Shown here piece by piece: positions 16,222 through 26,106 of a stretch of DNA of 64,000 nt. The translations under genes were made by a program, and so were the position numbers. The stretch is from CADCUY01 sp964242735 (GTDB lineage Bacteria > Actinomycetota > Actinomycetes > Actinomycetales > Quadrisphaeraceae): contig CAXTAK010000007.1 of assembly GCA_964242735.1 (NCBI GenBank), positions 62,001 to 126,000 on the forward strand, written 5' to 3'. The notes below the pieces were generated by a model. That model was not told the origin of the DNA. It saw only the letters and a list, made by a program, of their open reading frames with translations, and made no database searches. The number at the start of each line of letters is the position of its first letter. Position 1 is the first letter of the stretch.

Positions 16222-17902
16222 GCCGGCGGCACCGGTGAGCCCACCCGTGTCAGGCCCACCCGTGGAGGCGCGGCCCGCGGCCGAGCTGCCGGTGCTGCTC
16301 CTCGCTCGCCCTGGAGCCGGCGGTGCGGGCGGTGTCGGCTCGTACGGCGCTGGGCTGGACGGGGCGGGGCTGGACGGCGCCGGGCTCGACGGCGCTGCGG
16401 GGGCCGACGTCCTCGCTGTGCCGATCGCCGCGGGCAGCGCCGAGGGACCGCAGCCCCGCACGGGCGCGGCCGCCGCCGCACTGGCGTACGGCGTCGACCT
16501 GGGGGCGATCTGCGAGCGGGCGTCGTTCACCGGTCGCGCCGGCGCCGTGCTCGACGTGACGGCGGCCGGTGCGCCCGACGGCTCACCGCTGCCCCCGCGC
16601 CTGCTGCTGCTCGGCGTCGGGGACGGTGGCGTGCGCGACCTGCGCCGCGCCGGCGCCGCGCTGGCCCGGGTGGTGCGCGGCGCGCAGCACGTCGCGACCA
16701 CCGCCGCCGCGCTGGCCGATGCCGAGGGGGTGCGCGCCTTCGCCGAGGGACTGCTGCTCGCCTCGTGGTCGCCCCCGCGCACCGGCGCCGAACAGGGTCC
16801 GCCGCCCGCGGTCCGCACCGCCACGCTCCTCGAGGTGCCCCAGCAGTCCCTGGTCGGTGACCCGCTCGCCAGCGCCTCGCGCGCTGCGCGCGCCACGTGG
16901 CTGGCCCGTGACCTCACCGCCACCCCCGCCGACGTCGCCACCCCCGACCACCTCGCGCAGCACGCGCTGGCCCTGGCCGCGGACCGACCCCGGCTGCAGG
17001 TGGAGGTCCTCGATGCCGCGGCGCTGGGCGAGCGCCGGATGGGCGGGGTGCTCGCCGTCGGCGCCGGATCGGTGCACCCCCCGTGCCTGGTCATCGCCCG
17101 CTACATCCCCGAGCCCGGGTCCGGGACGGCGTCGTCCGCCGCGGGGACGACGCCCGGACCGGCGGGGCCCGCGCCGCACGTGGTGCTGGCGGGCAAGGGC
17201 GTCACCTTCGACACCGGCGGCCTGTCCCTCAAACCCCTCGAGTCGATGGTGGGGATGAAGACCGACATGGCCGGCGCCGCCGTCGTCCTCGCGGTCGTCG
17301 CGGCCCTGGCCGAGGCCGGCACGTGCCCGTGGCGGGTGACCGCCCTGGCCCCCCTCGCGGAGAACTCCGTCGGCGGTGGCAGCTACCGCCCCGGCGACGT
17401 CGTGACCATCGTCGACGGGCGCACGGTGGAGGTCGCCAACACCGACGCCGAGGGTCGGATGCTCCTCGCCGACGTCCTCGCGCTGGCCGACGCCGACCTC
17501 GCCCCCGACGTCCTGGTCGACGTCGCCACCCTGACCGGGGCGGCCACCCAGGGCCTTGGTCGGCGCCACGCCGCGATGTACACCGGCGACGACGACCTGG
17601 CCGCCGACCTGCTCCTGGCCGCGGCCGCCACCGGCGAGCGGGTGTGGCGCATGCCGCTGGTGGAGGAGTACCTGCCCAGCCTCGACAGCGACGTCGCCGA
17701 CCTGCGCCACGTGCCGGCGGCGAGCCCCGGCGCCGGCTCGGTGACGGCCGCTCTGTTCCTGCGGGAGTTCACCGGCGGGCGCCGCTGGGTGCACCTGGAC
17801 GTGGCGGGCCCGGCGCGCGCCGACAAGGACGAGCACGAGGTCGTCGCCGGTGCCACGGGCTTCGGCACCCGGCTGCTGCTGCGCTGGTTGGAGGGCCGCT
17901 GA
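16208..17902 (+). CDS. pepA: Leucyl aminopeptidase, M17 family
   Basis: 564 aa, somewhat longer than the usual ~500. The C-terminal catalytic half is canonical: GKGVTFDTGGLSLKP (Lys and Asp ligands), MKTDMAGAA, and the family signature NTDAEGRMLLADVL. A dinuclear-metal exopeptidase that removes N-terminal residues in the cytoplasm, normally as a hexamer. The N-terminus carries an unusual (GAGLD)x3 insert at residues ~47-61. The GTG at 16208 overlaps DUF3117 by 14 bp; a later start would remove part of the N-terminal domain. Confidence 0.93.
   Translation: MPSSEPAAPVSPPVSGPPVEARPAAELPVLLLARPGAGGAGGVGSYGAGLDGAGLDGAGLDGAAGADVLAVPIAAGSAEGPQPRTGAAAAALAYGVDLGAICERASFTGRAGAVLDVTAAGAPDGSPLPPRLLLLGVGDGGVRDLRRAGAALARVVRGAQHVATTAAALADAEGVRAFAEGLLLASWSPPRTGAEQGPPPAVRTATLLEVPQQSLVGDPLASASRAARATWLARDLTATPADVATPDHLAQHALALAADRPRLQVEVLDAAALGERRMGGVLAVGAGSVHPPCLVIARYIPEPGSGTASSAAGTTPGPAGPAPHVVLAGKGVTFDTGGLSLKPLESMVGMKTDMAGAAVVLAVVAALAEAGTCPWRVTALAPLAENSVGGGSYRPGDVVTIVDGRTVEVANTDAEGRMLLADVLALADADLAPDVLVDVATLTGAATQGLGRRHAAMYTGDDDLAADLLLAAAATGERVWRMPLVEEYLPSLDSDVADLRHVPAASPGAGSVTAALFLREFTGGRRWVHLDVAGPARADKDEHEVVAGATGFGTRLLLRWLEGR
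16346..16390 (+). repeat. Three 15-bp units encoding (GAGLD)x3 inside pepA
   Basis: Imperfect 15-bp tandem units each encode Gly-Ala-Gly-Leu-Asp. They lie in a Gly-rich linker of the non-catalytic N-terminal domain, so length changes would keep the frame and probably spare activity. Confidence 0.85.
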
Positions 17903-17940
17903 GCACCGCCGCGGGCCGGGCCGGGCCGCGGCGCCGCTAC

Positions 17941-17946
17941 TACGCT
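17941..17946 (+). promoter_or_regulatory. -10-like hexamer TACGCT upstream of the O-methyltransferase
   Basis: TACGCT fits TAnnnT. A start about 7 nt downstream gives a ~50-nt leader up to the candidate ATC start at 18002, with GGGAGGGCGAGG in between. Confidence 0.35.
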
Positions 17947-18043
17947 GCGCCTGCTCCCACGGAGGGGAGCACGGGAGCTGAGCGCCGGGAGGGCGAGGAC
18001 CATCGCTGACAAGACCACGAGCTGGGCGCACGCCGAGGCGTTC

Positions 18044-18634
18044 GTGACCGAGGACGAGGTCCTCGACCGGGCCCGGGCCCGTGCGCAGGGCCTCGGCATG
18101 ACGGTCGTCGGTCCTGGCGCGGGCGCCCTCCTGCGGTGCCTGTGCGTGGTCGCCGCCGCCCGCTCCGTCGTCGAGGTCGGCACGGGCGTGGGCGTCTCCG
18201 GGCTCTGGCTCCTCGAGGGGATGCCCCCGGACGGGGTGCTGACGACCATCGACACCGAGCCCGAGCACCTGCGCCTGGCCCGTCAGGCCTTCACCGAGCT
18301 CGGGGTGCGCCCCGCCCGCATCCGCGGGATCACCGGCCGCGCGGCCGACGTGCTCTCGCGCCTGACCGAGGGCGGGTACGACCTGGTGCTGCTCGACGCC
18401 GACCCCCTCGGGCTCATGGACTACCTCGACCGCGCCATCCGCCTGCTGCGCCCCGGTGGGACCGTGGTGGTCGCGGGCGCCCTGAACCAGGACCGCGTCG
18501 GCGACCCCGCTCGGCGCGACCCGATGACCGCCGCGGTCCGCGAGATCACCAGGACCGTGCGCGACCACCCCCTGCTGGTCTCCTGCCTGCTGCCGGTCAG
18601 CGACGGGCTGCTGGTCGGCGTCCGGCGCCGCTGA
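18044..18634 (+). CDS. O-methyltransferase, class I SAM-dependent (PF01596 type)
   Basis: The SAM site is clear: VVEVGTGVGVSGLWLLEGM (motif I), TTIDTEPEHLRLARQAF (motif II) and LVLLDADPLGLMDYLDRAI (the Asp-x-Asp metal/SAM region). Family members methylate catechol-like hydroxyls; the substrate here is unknown. The first ordinary start is the GTG at 18044 (196 aa), but it has no ribosome site. In-frame sequence upstream, ADKTTSWAHAEAFVTEDEV, looks like the family N-terminus and begins right after ATC at 18002, itself behind GGGAGGGCGAGG. The true protein may therefore start at 18002 (210 aa). The gene lies between pepA and sigE. Confidence 0.85.
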   Translation: MTEDEVLDRARARAQGLGMTVVGPGAGALLRCLCVVAAARSVVEVGTGVGVSGLWLLEGMPPDGVLTTIDTEPEHLRLARQAFTELGVRPARIRGITGRAADVLSRLTEGGYDLVLLDADPLGLMDYLDRAIRLLRPGGTVVVAGALNQDRVGDPARRDPMTAAVREITRTVRDHPLLVSCLLPVSDGLLVGVRRR

Positions 18635-18659
18635 CCGGCCCCTGAGCAGCACTCCCGGG

Positions 18660-18691
18660 CCGTCCGGCTCGGTGTTCGCAGGGCCGGACGG
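18660..18691 (+). terminator. Hairpin between the O-methyltransferase and sigE
   Basis: CCGTCCGGC (18660-18668) pairs with GCCGGACGG (18683-18691), 9 bp around a 14-nt loop, starting 25 bp after the O-methyltransferase stop. No T-run. It is probably a terminator, or a leader structure of sigE. Confidence 0.4.
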
Positions 18692-18827
18692 GCGGTCATC
18701 GGCGCGGTCCCAGGCGCTTCACAGGTGCGGCGCCCACGATGGGGAGGTGGACGAGGCGGAGCGGGCGAGCGACCCCGGCGCGCTGTGCGGCCCGCTCGGG
18801 GGAGGCGGTCCCGAGGGAGGCGCTCTC

Positions 18828-19373
18828 GTGGAGGGTGGCGCGGTGTGGGTGGCACCGACGTGGGAGGACGTGGTGCGCGAGCACTCCGCGCGGGTCTACC
18901 GCACCGCTCTGCGCCTGACGGGGAACCACCACGACGCCGAGGACCTCACCCAGGAGGTCTTCGTGCGCGTCTTCCGCTCCCTCGCCACCTACACCCCCGG
19001 CACCTTCGAGGGCTGGATGCACCGCATCACGACCAACCTCTTCCTCGACCAGGTGCGCCGGCGCAAGCGGGTGCGCATCGACGCGCTGGCCCCCGAGGTG
19101 GCCGACCGCCTGCCTGACCCCGGGCCAGGACCCGAGCGGGAGTTCGAGCGCTCGACCCTCGACACCGACGTCCGCGCGGCGCTGGCCGCCCTCTCCCCGC
19201 AGTTCCGCGCCGTCGTGGTGCTCGCCGATGTGGAGGGGATGAGCTACGCGGAGGTCGGGGCGACGCTGGGCATCAAGCTGGGCACCGTGCGCTCGCGCCT
19301 GCACCGTGCGCGCGCGCAGCTGCGCGAGGTGCTGGCGCACCGGGCACCCGCACCCCGGCTGGGTCTGGCGTAG
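18828..19373 (+). CDS. sigE: ECF RNA polymerase sigma factor, SigE type
   Basis: Sigma-70 region 2 (YRTALRLTGNHHDAEDLTQEVFVRVFRSL, then FEGWMHRITTNLFLDQVRRRKR) and region 4 (MSYAEVGATLGIKLGTVRSRLHRAR) match mycobacterial SigE. That factor controls the envelope and surface-stress response. I chose the GTG at 18828 (181 aa) because GAGGGAGG lies 7-8 nt upstream. Earlier in-frame starts at 18747 and 18672 would add a Gly-rich leader; mycobacterial SigE also has alternative starts. The order sigE-htrA-tatB mirrors mycobacteria, but the zinc-binding anti-sigma gene rseA that normally follows sigE is absent. Confidence 0.88.
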   Translation: MEGGAVWVAPTWEDVVREHSARVYRTALRLTGNHHDAEDLTQEVFVRVFRSLATYTPGTFEGWMHRITTNLFLDQVRRRKRVRIDALAPEVADRLPDPGPGPEREFERSTLDTDVRAALAALSPQFRAVVVLADVEGMSYAEVGATLGIKLGTVRSRLHRARAQLREVLAHRAPAPRLGLA

Positions 19374-19494
19374 CCGGCCACCCCGTCCCGGTGGGACGCG
19401 CGGCGGCGGTGTCGGTGGAGCGCGTGACGGCGCCGGTGCCGTGAGCGCGGGCATGGGCGAGGATGGCCCCCGAGGATCAGGCCGGGGAGGCAGC

Positions 19495-20799
19495 ATGGAC
19501 GAGCGCGACGACGTGTGGGGGGTACCGGTGGACGCCGGATCCGCTCGCGACGACGGGGCCACCACCGTGGTCCCGCGCGCGGCGCCGCCGCCGAGCGGCC
19601 CCTTCGAGCGCCACACCGGCACCGGGGTGCCCGAGGCCCCGGAGGTGCCGCACCACGGCGCTGCGCAGGGCGGGGTGCCCCTCGGGCGCCCGCAGCGTCG
19701 CCGCACGGGCGCCCTGCTGGCCACCACCGCGGGCCTGTCCCTGCTGCTCGGGGTCGGCGGCGGTGTCGTGGGAGGGGCCGTGGCCGACCGCTTCGCCGGC
19801 GTGGCCACGTCACCGTCGGCGGGACCGGTCGTGGCGGCGGACGACGCCCCCGCGCCGGCGCCTCGCGCCCCGGGCAGCGTCGCCGGGGTCGCCGCCGAGG
19901 TCCTGCCCAGCGTGGTCTCCATCGAGGTCGCCTCCGGGCAGGGCTCGGGCACCGGGTCGGGCTTCGTCATCGCCGAGGACGGACTGGTCCTGACCAACAA
20001 CCACGTCATCGCTGCGGCCGCCGCCCCCGGTGGCGGGGACGTCGCGGTGGTCTTCGGCGACGGCACCCGCGAGGAGGCGGAGCTGGTCGGGCGCACGCTG
20101 CGCTACGACCTCGCCGTCCTGCGGATCGACCGGACCGGGCTGACGCCGCTGCAGTTCGCCCCGGGCGACCCCGTCGTCGGTGACCCGGTCGTGGCCGTCG
20201 GCGCCCCCCTGGGCCTGCAGAGCACCGTGACCTCGGGGATCATCAGCGCCGTCGACCGCCCGGTGACCGCCGGCCAGGGCGACGAAAGCTCCTACCTCAA
20301 CGCCGTGCAGACCGACGCCGCGATCAACCCCGGCAACTCCGGTGGCCCTCTGGTCGACCTGTCCGGCCGCGTGGTGGGCATCAACTCGGCCATCGCGCAG
20401 ATCCCCACCGGCGCCGGCGGGGGGTCGGGCAGCATCGGGCTGGGCTTCGCGATCCCCGCCGAACAGGCGGTGCGCACCTCCCAGGAGATCATCGACACGG
20501 GGGAGGCCACCTTCCCGCGCATCGGGGTGGTTCCGGACCCGGCGTACGACGGCCAGGGGGTGCGCGTGGCCACGGACGCGGCCGAGGCGACGGTGACCCC
20601 TGGCGGAACGGCAGACCGCGCCGGGATCGCGCCCGGCGACGTCATCCTGGAGGTGAATGGGCGCCCCGTCACCGAGGCCGTCGAGCTGGTCGTCGCGATC
20701 TCCTCCCAGCGGCCCGGTGACACCATCACACTGCTGGTGGAGCGGGATGGGCAGCGTCGCGACGTGGAGATGGTGCTCGACGAGACGGAGGCCGGCTGA
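19495..20799 (+). CDS. htrA: HtrA/DegP-like membrane-anchored serine protease with PDZ domain
   Basis: 434 aa: a cytoplasmic acidic/Pro-rich stub, a membrane segment (residues ~80-105), a trypsin-like domain with the complete triad (His in LTNNHVI, Asp in RYDLAVLRI, Ser in NPGNSGGPL) and a C-terminal PDZ domain (~335-425). It degrades or processes misfolded proteins outside the membrane, and in mycobacteria the equivalent gene is part of the sigE stress locus. The ATG at 19495 follows GGGGAGG. It overlaps tatB by one base (TGATG). Confidence 0.93.
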   Translation: MDERDDVWGVPVDAGSARDDGATTVVPRAAPPPSGPFERHTGTGVPEAPEVPHHGAAQGGVPLGRPQRRRTGALLATTAGLSLLLGVGGGVVGGAVADRFAGVATSPSAGPVVAADDAPAPAPRAPGSVAGVAAEVLPSVVSIEVASGQGSGTGSGFVIAEDGLVLTNNHVIAAAAAPGGGDVAVVFGDGTREEAELVGRTLRYDLAVLRIDRTGLTPLQFAPGDPVVGDPVVAVGAPLGLQSTVTSGIISAVDRPVTAGQGDESSYLNAVQTDAAINPGNSGGPLVDLSGRVVGINSAIAQIPTGAGGGSGSIGLGFAIPAEQAVRTSQEIIDTGEATFPRIGVVPDPAYDGQGVRVATDAAEATVTPGGTADRAGIAPGDVILEVNGRPVTEAVELVVAISSQRPGDTITLLVERDGQRRDVEMVLDETEAG

Positions 20800-21209
20800 T
20801 GTTCGGGGTGAACCTCACCGAGGCCGCGGTCATCCTCGTCATCGCCCTGATCGTCATCGGCCCCGAGCGGTTGCCGCACTACGCGGAGCAGCTGGGCCGG
20901 TTCGTGCGCGAGGGCCGGCGCATGGCCCTGGGCCTGCGCGAGCAGGTGCGCGAGGAGATCGGCCCGGAGTTCGACGACGTGGACTGGCGCCAGCTCGACC
21001 CCCGCCAGTACGACCCGCGGCGCATCGTGCGCGAGGCGCTGAAGGACACCCTCGACGACCCCACCGCCGCGCCGGCGACCCGCACCCCCACGCGCCGGCC
21101 GAAGCCGGCCGCCAGCACGGCGAGCACCGGCAGCACGGCGAGCACCGGCAGCACGGCGAGCACCGGGAAGGTCCCGGAGGCGACGCCCTTCGACACCGAG
21201 GCGACCTGA
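20799..21209 (+). CDS. tatB: Sec-independent protein translocase subunit TatB
   Basis: 136 aa: a short N-terminal membrane helix with the Tat hallmark (NLTEAAVILVIALIVIGPERLPHYAEQLG, Glu-x-x-hinge IGPERLP), an amphipathic helix (FVREGRRMALGLREQVREEIG) and a charged tail. TatB with TatC receives twin-arginine precursors. The tail contains three STASTG repeats (21114-21167). It directly follows htrA with a one-base overlap, the same order as in mycobacteria. TatA is excluded by the longer helix region and the context. Confidence 0.9.
   Translation: MFGVNLTEAAVILVIALIVIGPERLPHYAEQLGRFVREGRRMALGLREQVREEIGPEFDDVDWRQLDPRQYDPRRIVREALKDTLDDPTAAPATRTPTRRPKPAASTASTGSTASTGSTASTGKVPEATPFDTEAT
21114..21167 (+). 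repeat. Three 18-bp tandem repeats in tatB
   Basis: AGCACGGCGAGCACCGGC occurs three times in a row (last base differs in the third), encoding (STASTG)x3 in the presumably disordered TatB tail. A likely site of length variation between strains. Confidence 0.9.
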
Positions 21210-21227
21210 CCCTCAGCTCCCCCGGAC

Positions 21228-22367
21228 TCAGCCAGCCAGGTGGTCGGCGGTGATGCGCGCACCGATGCGCTCCAGCAGCGGGCCGGGCGCCGACAGGCAC
21301 TCCGCGAGGTCGGCGCCGGTGTCGGTGAGCGCGTACACCCCCGCGAAGCCCGCGGCGCGCCACTGCGCCTCGGTCAGCTCGCAGCGCCCCGCGACGGCGA
21401 CCACCGCCACCCCGGCGGCGCGGGCCGCGGCGGCCACCCCTGCGGGGGCCTTGCCGTGCAGGGTCTGCTCGTCCAGGCAGCCTTCCCCGGTGACCACGAG
21501 CCGCGCGCCGGCCACCGCGGCGGGGAAGCCGACGAGGTCCAGGACCAGGTCGATGCCCGGGCGCAGCGCAGCCCCCAGCACCGCCACCGCCGCGTAGCCC
21601 ACCCCGCCGGCCGCCCCCGCGCCCGGGGTGGCGGGGTCGACTCCGGTCGCCTCGCGCACCAGGTGCGCCCACCGGGTGAGACCGGCCTCGAGCTGGGCGA
21701 CCTGTCCCGGGTCCGCGCCCTTCTGCGGGGCGTACACCGCCGCAGCGCCCCGTGGGCCCAGCAGCGGGTTGTCCACGTCGCACGCGACCACGACGCGCGC
21801 ACTCGCGAGGCGTTCATCCAGCCCCGAGAGGTCCACGGCGTCCGCTGCGGCCAGTGCGGCGCCCCCCGGGGGCAGCGGGGCGCCGTCGATGCCGGTGACC
21901 ACTGCGCCGAGGGCGCGCAGCATCCCCGCCCCACCGTCGGTGCAGGCGCTGCCGCCGATGCCGAGCACGACGTCGGTGCACCCCGCGTCCAGGGCGGCGC
22001 GCAGCACCTCACCGGTGCCGCCGCTGGACGCCGTCAGCGGCGCCGGGCGCCCCCCCGGCAGCTGGGAGAGCCCGGAGACCGCGGCCAGCTCGACCACCGC
22101 GGTGGCCCCACGACGGGCGAAGGAGGTGCTGACGGGCTCTCCGGTGGGGCCGGCGGCCACCACCTCGACCTGTTCGTACCCGGCGGCGAGTGCCGCCGCG
22201 AGGGTGCCGTCACCGCCGTCGGCCACCGGCAGCAGCGTCGTGGACACCGCCGTGCACCGCGCGCTGCCTGCGCCGGCGATGCCAGCGGCGAGGTGGGCCG
22301 ACACCTGCGCAGCGCTGAGGGTGCCCTTGAACTTGTCGGGCGCGATCAGCACCCGTGTCACGGCCAC
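21228..22367 (-). CDS. glxK: Glycerate kinase (GarK/GlxK family)
   Basis: 379 aa with the GarK signatures: IAPDKFKGTLSA at the N-terminus, PVADGGDGTLAA, GIGGSACTDGGAGML and the VTGEGCLDEQTLHGKAPAGVA region. Phosphorylates D-glycerate (GarK-type enzymes give 2-phosphoglycerate), the last step of the glycerate pathway, delivering carbon to glycolysis. The GTG start is 10 bp after the gcl stop, so it is the last gene of hyi-glxR-gcl-glxK. Confidence 0.93.
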   Translation of the reverse strand: MAVTRVLIAPDKFKGTLSAAQVSAHLAAGIAGAGSARCTAVSTTLLPVADGGDGTLAAALAAGYEQVEVVAAGPTGEPVSTSFARRGATAVVELAAVSGLSQLPGGRPAPLTASSGGTGEVLRAALDAGCTDVVLGIGGSACTDGGAGMLRALGAVVTGIDGAPLPPGGAALAAADAVDLSGLDERLASARVVVACDVDNPLLGPRGAAAVYAPQKGADPGQVAQLEAGLTRWAHLVREATGVDPATPGAGAAGGVGYAAVAVLGAALRPGIDLVLDLVGFPAAVAGARLVVTGEGCLDEQTLHGKAPAGVAAAARAAGVAVVAVAGRCELTEAQWRAAGFAGVYALTDTGADLAECLSAPGPLLERIGARITADHLAG

Positions 22368-22377
22368 GGGGAGCGGC

Positions 22378-24150
<1,773 letters not shown>

Positions 24151-24159
24151 GGGTGCTCC

Positions 24160-25110
24160 TCAGGTGGTGGGTCGGTGGGGTGGTCGACCGGAGAGCTGCT
24201 GGGTGAGCACCAGCAGCGCGGAGTGGTCCAGGTGCCCCGAGCCGCTGGCGACCAGGGCTCCGACGAGCTGGGCGACCACGGCACCGAGCGGGACGGCGAC
24301 GCCGGCCTGGCGCGCCGCGGTGGTGACGATGCCCAGGTCCTTGTGGTGCAGCTCGAGGCGGAAGCCGGGGTCGAAGCGACGGGCGCGCATGGCCTCGCCC
24401 TTGCGAGCCAGGACGGTGGAACCGGCGAGGCCCCCGCCGAGGACCTCCAGGGCCGCGGCGGTGTCGACCCCGTGCGCCTCGAGGAAGGTCAGCGCCTCGG
24501 CGAGCAGCTGCAGGTGGCCGGCGACGATGAGCTGGTTCGCGGCCTTCACGGTCTGCCCGGACCCGGCCGGCCCAACGTGCACGACGGTGCGCCCGACCGC
24601 CTCCAGCACGTGCTTCGCCGCCGCGAAGTCCTCCGCCGTTCCACCCACCATGATCGACAGCGAGCCCTCGACAGCACCGGGCTCGCCACCGGAGACCGGT
24701 GCGTCGAGCATCCGGAAGCCGGCGGCGCGGCCCTGCCGCTCCAGCCGGGCCGCGACGTCGGGCCTGATGGTGGAGCAGTCGATCACCAGTGCGCCCGGGT
24801 CGGCGGCGGCGAAGACCCCTCCCGGGCCGGCGAGCACCTCCTCCACGTCCGGGGAGTCGGGCACCATCGTGATCACCACGTCGGCGCGGGCGACGACCTC
24901 GGCGATGCTGCTGGCCCCCCGCCCCCCGGCGGCGACCAGAGCCGCGACGCGGGCGGGCGACCGGTTGTGGCCGACGACGTCGAAGCCGGCGCGCACGAGG
25001 TTGGCGGCCATCGGCGCGCCCATGGTGCCCAGGCCGACGAAGGCGACGGTGGTCGTGCCGGTGGCCGGGGTCGTCGGTGCCACCGGTGTGGTCGGGGTCC
25101 CGGTGCTCAT
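24160..25110 (-). CDS. glxR: 2-hydroxy-3-oxopropionate (tartronate semialdehyde) reductase
   Basis: A 316-aa beta-hydroxyacid dehydrogenase. NAD(P) site VAFVGLGTMGAPMAANL, substrate motif MLDAPVSGGEPGAVEGSLSIMVGG and catalytic Lys in GSGQTVKAANQLIV are all present. Reduces tartronate semialdehyde to D-glycerate. The Ala/Thr/Pro-rich first 20 residues are an extension. The ATG overlaps the hyi stop by ATGA, showing translational coupling. Confidence 0.94.
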   Translation of the reverse strand: MSTGTPTTPVAPTTPATGTTTVAFVGLGTMGAPMAANLVRAGFDVVGHNRSPARVAALVAAGGRGASSIAEVVARADVVITMVPDSPDVEEVLAGPGGVFAAADPGALVIDCSTIRPDVAARLERQGRAAGFRMLDAPVSGGEPGAVEGSLSIMVGGTAEDFAAAKHVLEAVGRTVVHVGPAGSGQTVKAANQLIVAGHLQLLAEALTFLEAHGVDTAAALEVLGGGLAGSTVLARKGEAMRARRFDPGFRLELHHKDLGIVTTAARQAGVAVPLGAVVAQLVGALVASGSGHLDHSALLVLTQQLSGRPPHRPTT

Positions 25111-25952
25111 CGGCTGCTCCCCACGGCTCGTGCGCCGCTGCCGCGCTCCTCGCGCGGCAGCCAGGCGAGGCTCTGCTCGGTCGTGGTGGTGGGCTTGTAC
25201 TCCAGCGCCACGCGCCCGGTGTAGCCGCGGTCGACCAGCCGGTCGACCAGCGCGGCCAGCGGCAGCGAGCCGCTGCCCGGTTCCCCGCGGCCGGGGGAGT
25301 CGGCGACCTGCACGTGGGCGATGAGCGGGGTGTGGGCGTCGATGACCGCCTCGAGGTCGTCGCCGTTCACCGCCAGGTGGTAGAGGTCGCACAGGAATCC
25401 GATGCCGGGTGCCGCGTGCCGCTCGCGCACCCGCTGGACCACGGCGACGGCGTCGGCCGCGGTGCGCAGGGGGTAGCGCGGCCCCCCGCTGACGGCCTCG
25501 ACGAGCACCACGGCGCCGATGGCAGCGGCGGCCCTCGCCGCTGCAGCCAGGTTCTCCTCCGCGAGGTCGTCCTGCTCGCGGTCGTCCACGCCGTCGAGGC
25601 GGTTGCCGTAGAGGGCGTTGAAGGCCCCGCAGCCCAGCGAAGCGCCGAGGCCGACGGCGACGTCGACGCTGTCGGCGAGCTCGCGGGCGCGCCCCGGCCA
25701 CGAGACCACCCCGCGGTCCCCGGCGGGCATGTCGCCGGCGAAGAGGTTCAAGCCCACCAGCTGCACCCCGGCATCGCGCACGGAGGTCTCGAAGGCCGCC
25801 ACGTCGACGTCGGGCGGCGTCGCGGTGGCGAAGGGCCACCAGAACTCGACCGCGTCGAAGCCCGCTGCTGCTGCCGCGCCAGCGCGCTGCAGCAGCGGCA
25901 GCTCGGTGAACAACATCGAGCAGTTGGCGGCGTAGGCGGTCGCTGGCGACAT
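25107..25952 (-). CDS. hyi: Hydroxypyruvate isomerase
   Basis: 281-aa TIM-barrel protein of the Hyi/IolE xylose-isomerase-like family: starts YAANCSMLFTELPLLQR and has EFWWPF, the VLVEAVSGGPRYPL metal-ligand region, FLCDLYHLAVNGDD and HVQVADSPGRGEPGSG. Interconverts hydroxypyruvate and tartronate semialdehyde. It is the first gene of the leftward operon. The ATG at 25952 fits the family start, and GGAAGAG lies just upstream. The promoter and a putative operator precede it. Confidence 0.92.
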   Translation of the reverse strand: MSPATAYAANCSMLFTELPLLQRAGAAAAAGFDAVEFWWPFATATPPDVDVAAFETSVRDAGVQLVGLNLFAGDMPAGDRGVVSWPGRARELADSVDVAVGLGASLGCGAFNALYGNRLDGVDDREQDDLAEENLAAAARAAAAIGAVVLVEAVSGGPRYPLRTAADAVAVVQRVRERHAAPGIGFLCDLYHLAVNGDDLEAVIDAHTPLIAHVQVADSPGRGEPGSGSLPLAALVDRLVDRGYTGRVALEYKPTTTTEQSLAWLPREERGSGARAVGSSR

Positions 25953-25968
25953 CACTCTTCCGTCCTGT

Positions 25969-25982
25969 GGAACTTTTCTTCT
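25969..25982. promoter_or_regulatory. Putative IclR-type operator 1 (hyi side)
   Basis: GGAACTTTTCTTC shares the pattern GGAASTKTTCTTC with the site at 26089-26101. It lies 16-30 bp upstream of the hyi start and downstream of its predicted -10, a position that would block transcription. Confidence 0.45.
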
Positions 25983-25995
25983 GCTGACCGGAAGG

Positions 25996-26024
25996 ACGCT
26001 AGGGCCGGCCGGGTCGCCCGTCAA
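25996..26024 (-). promoter_or_regulatory. Predicted promoter of the hyi-glxR-gcl-glxK operon
   Basis: On the minus strand TTGACG (26019-26024) is followed after exactly 17 bp by TAGCGT (25996-26001), a good match to the housekeeping actinobacterial pattern. The start would be near 25989, upstream of operator 1. Confidence 0.55.
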
Positions 26025-26049
26025 GAGCGGACCCCGCCCGCGGACGGGC

Positions 26050-26079
26050 TTGACCGCGTGTCGGCAGTACGTCTACGTT
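26050..26079 (+). promoter_or_regulatory. Predicted promoter of the malate synthase-glcDEF unit
   Basis: TTGACC (26050-26055), an 18-bp spacer and TACGTT (26074-26079). The predicted start near 26086 falls inside the palindrome at 26085-26106. Confidence 0.55.
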
Positions 26080-26084
26080 CCCAC

Positions 26085-26106
26085 CGACGGAAGTGTTCTT
26101 CCGTCG
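26085..26106. promoter_or_regulatory. Putative IclR-type operator 2 (perfect palindrome)
   Basis: Arms CGACGGAAG and CTTCCGTCG separated by TGTT form a perfect 9-bp dyad directly after the predicted aceB -10. A further half-site-like GGCGGAAGT follows at 26107-26115. The shared core with operator 1 suggests one regulator, most simply the IclR protein encoded at 34.1 kb. Confidence 0.6.
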
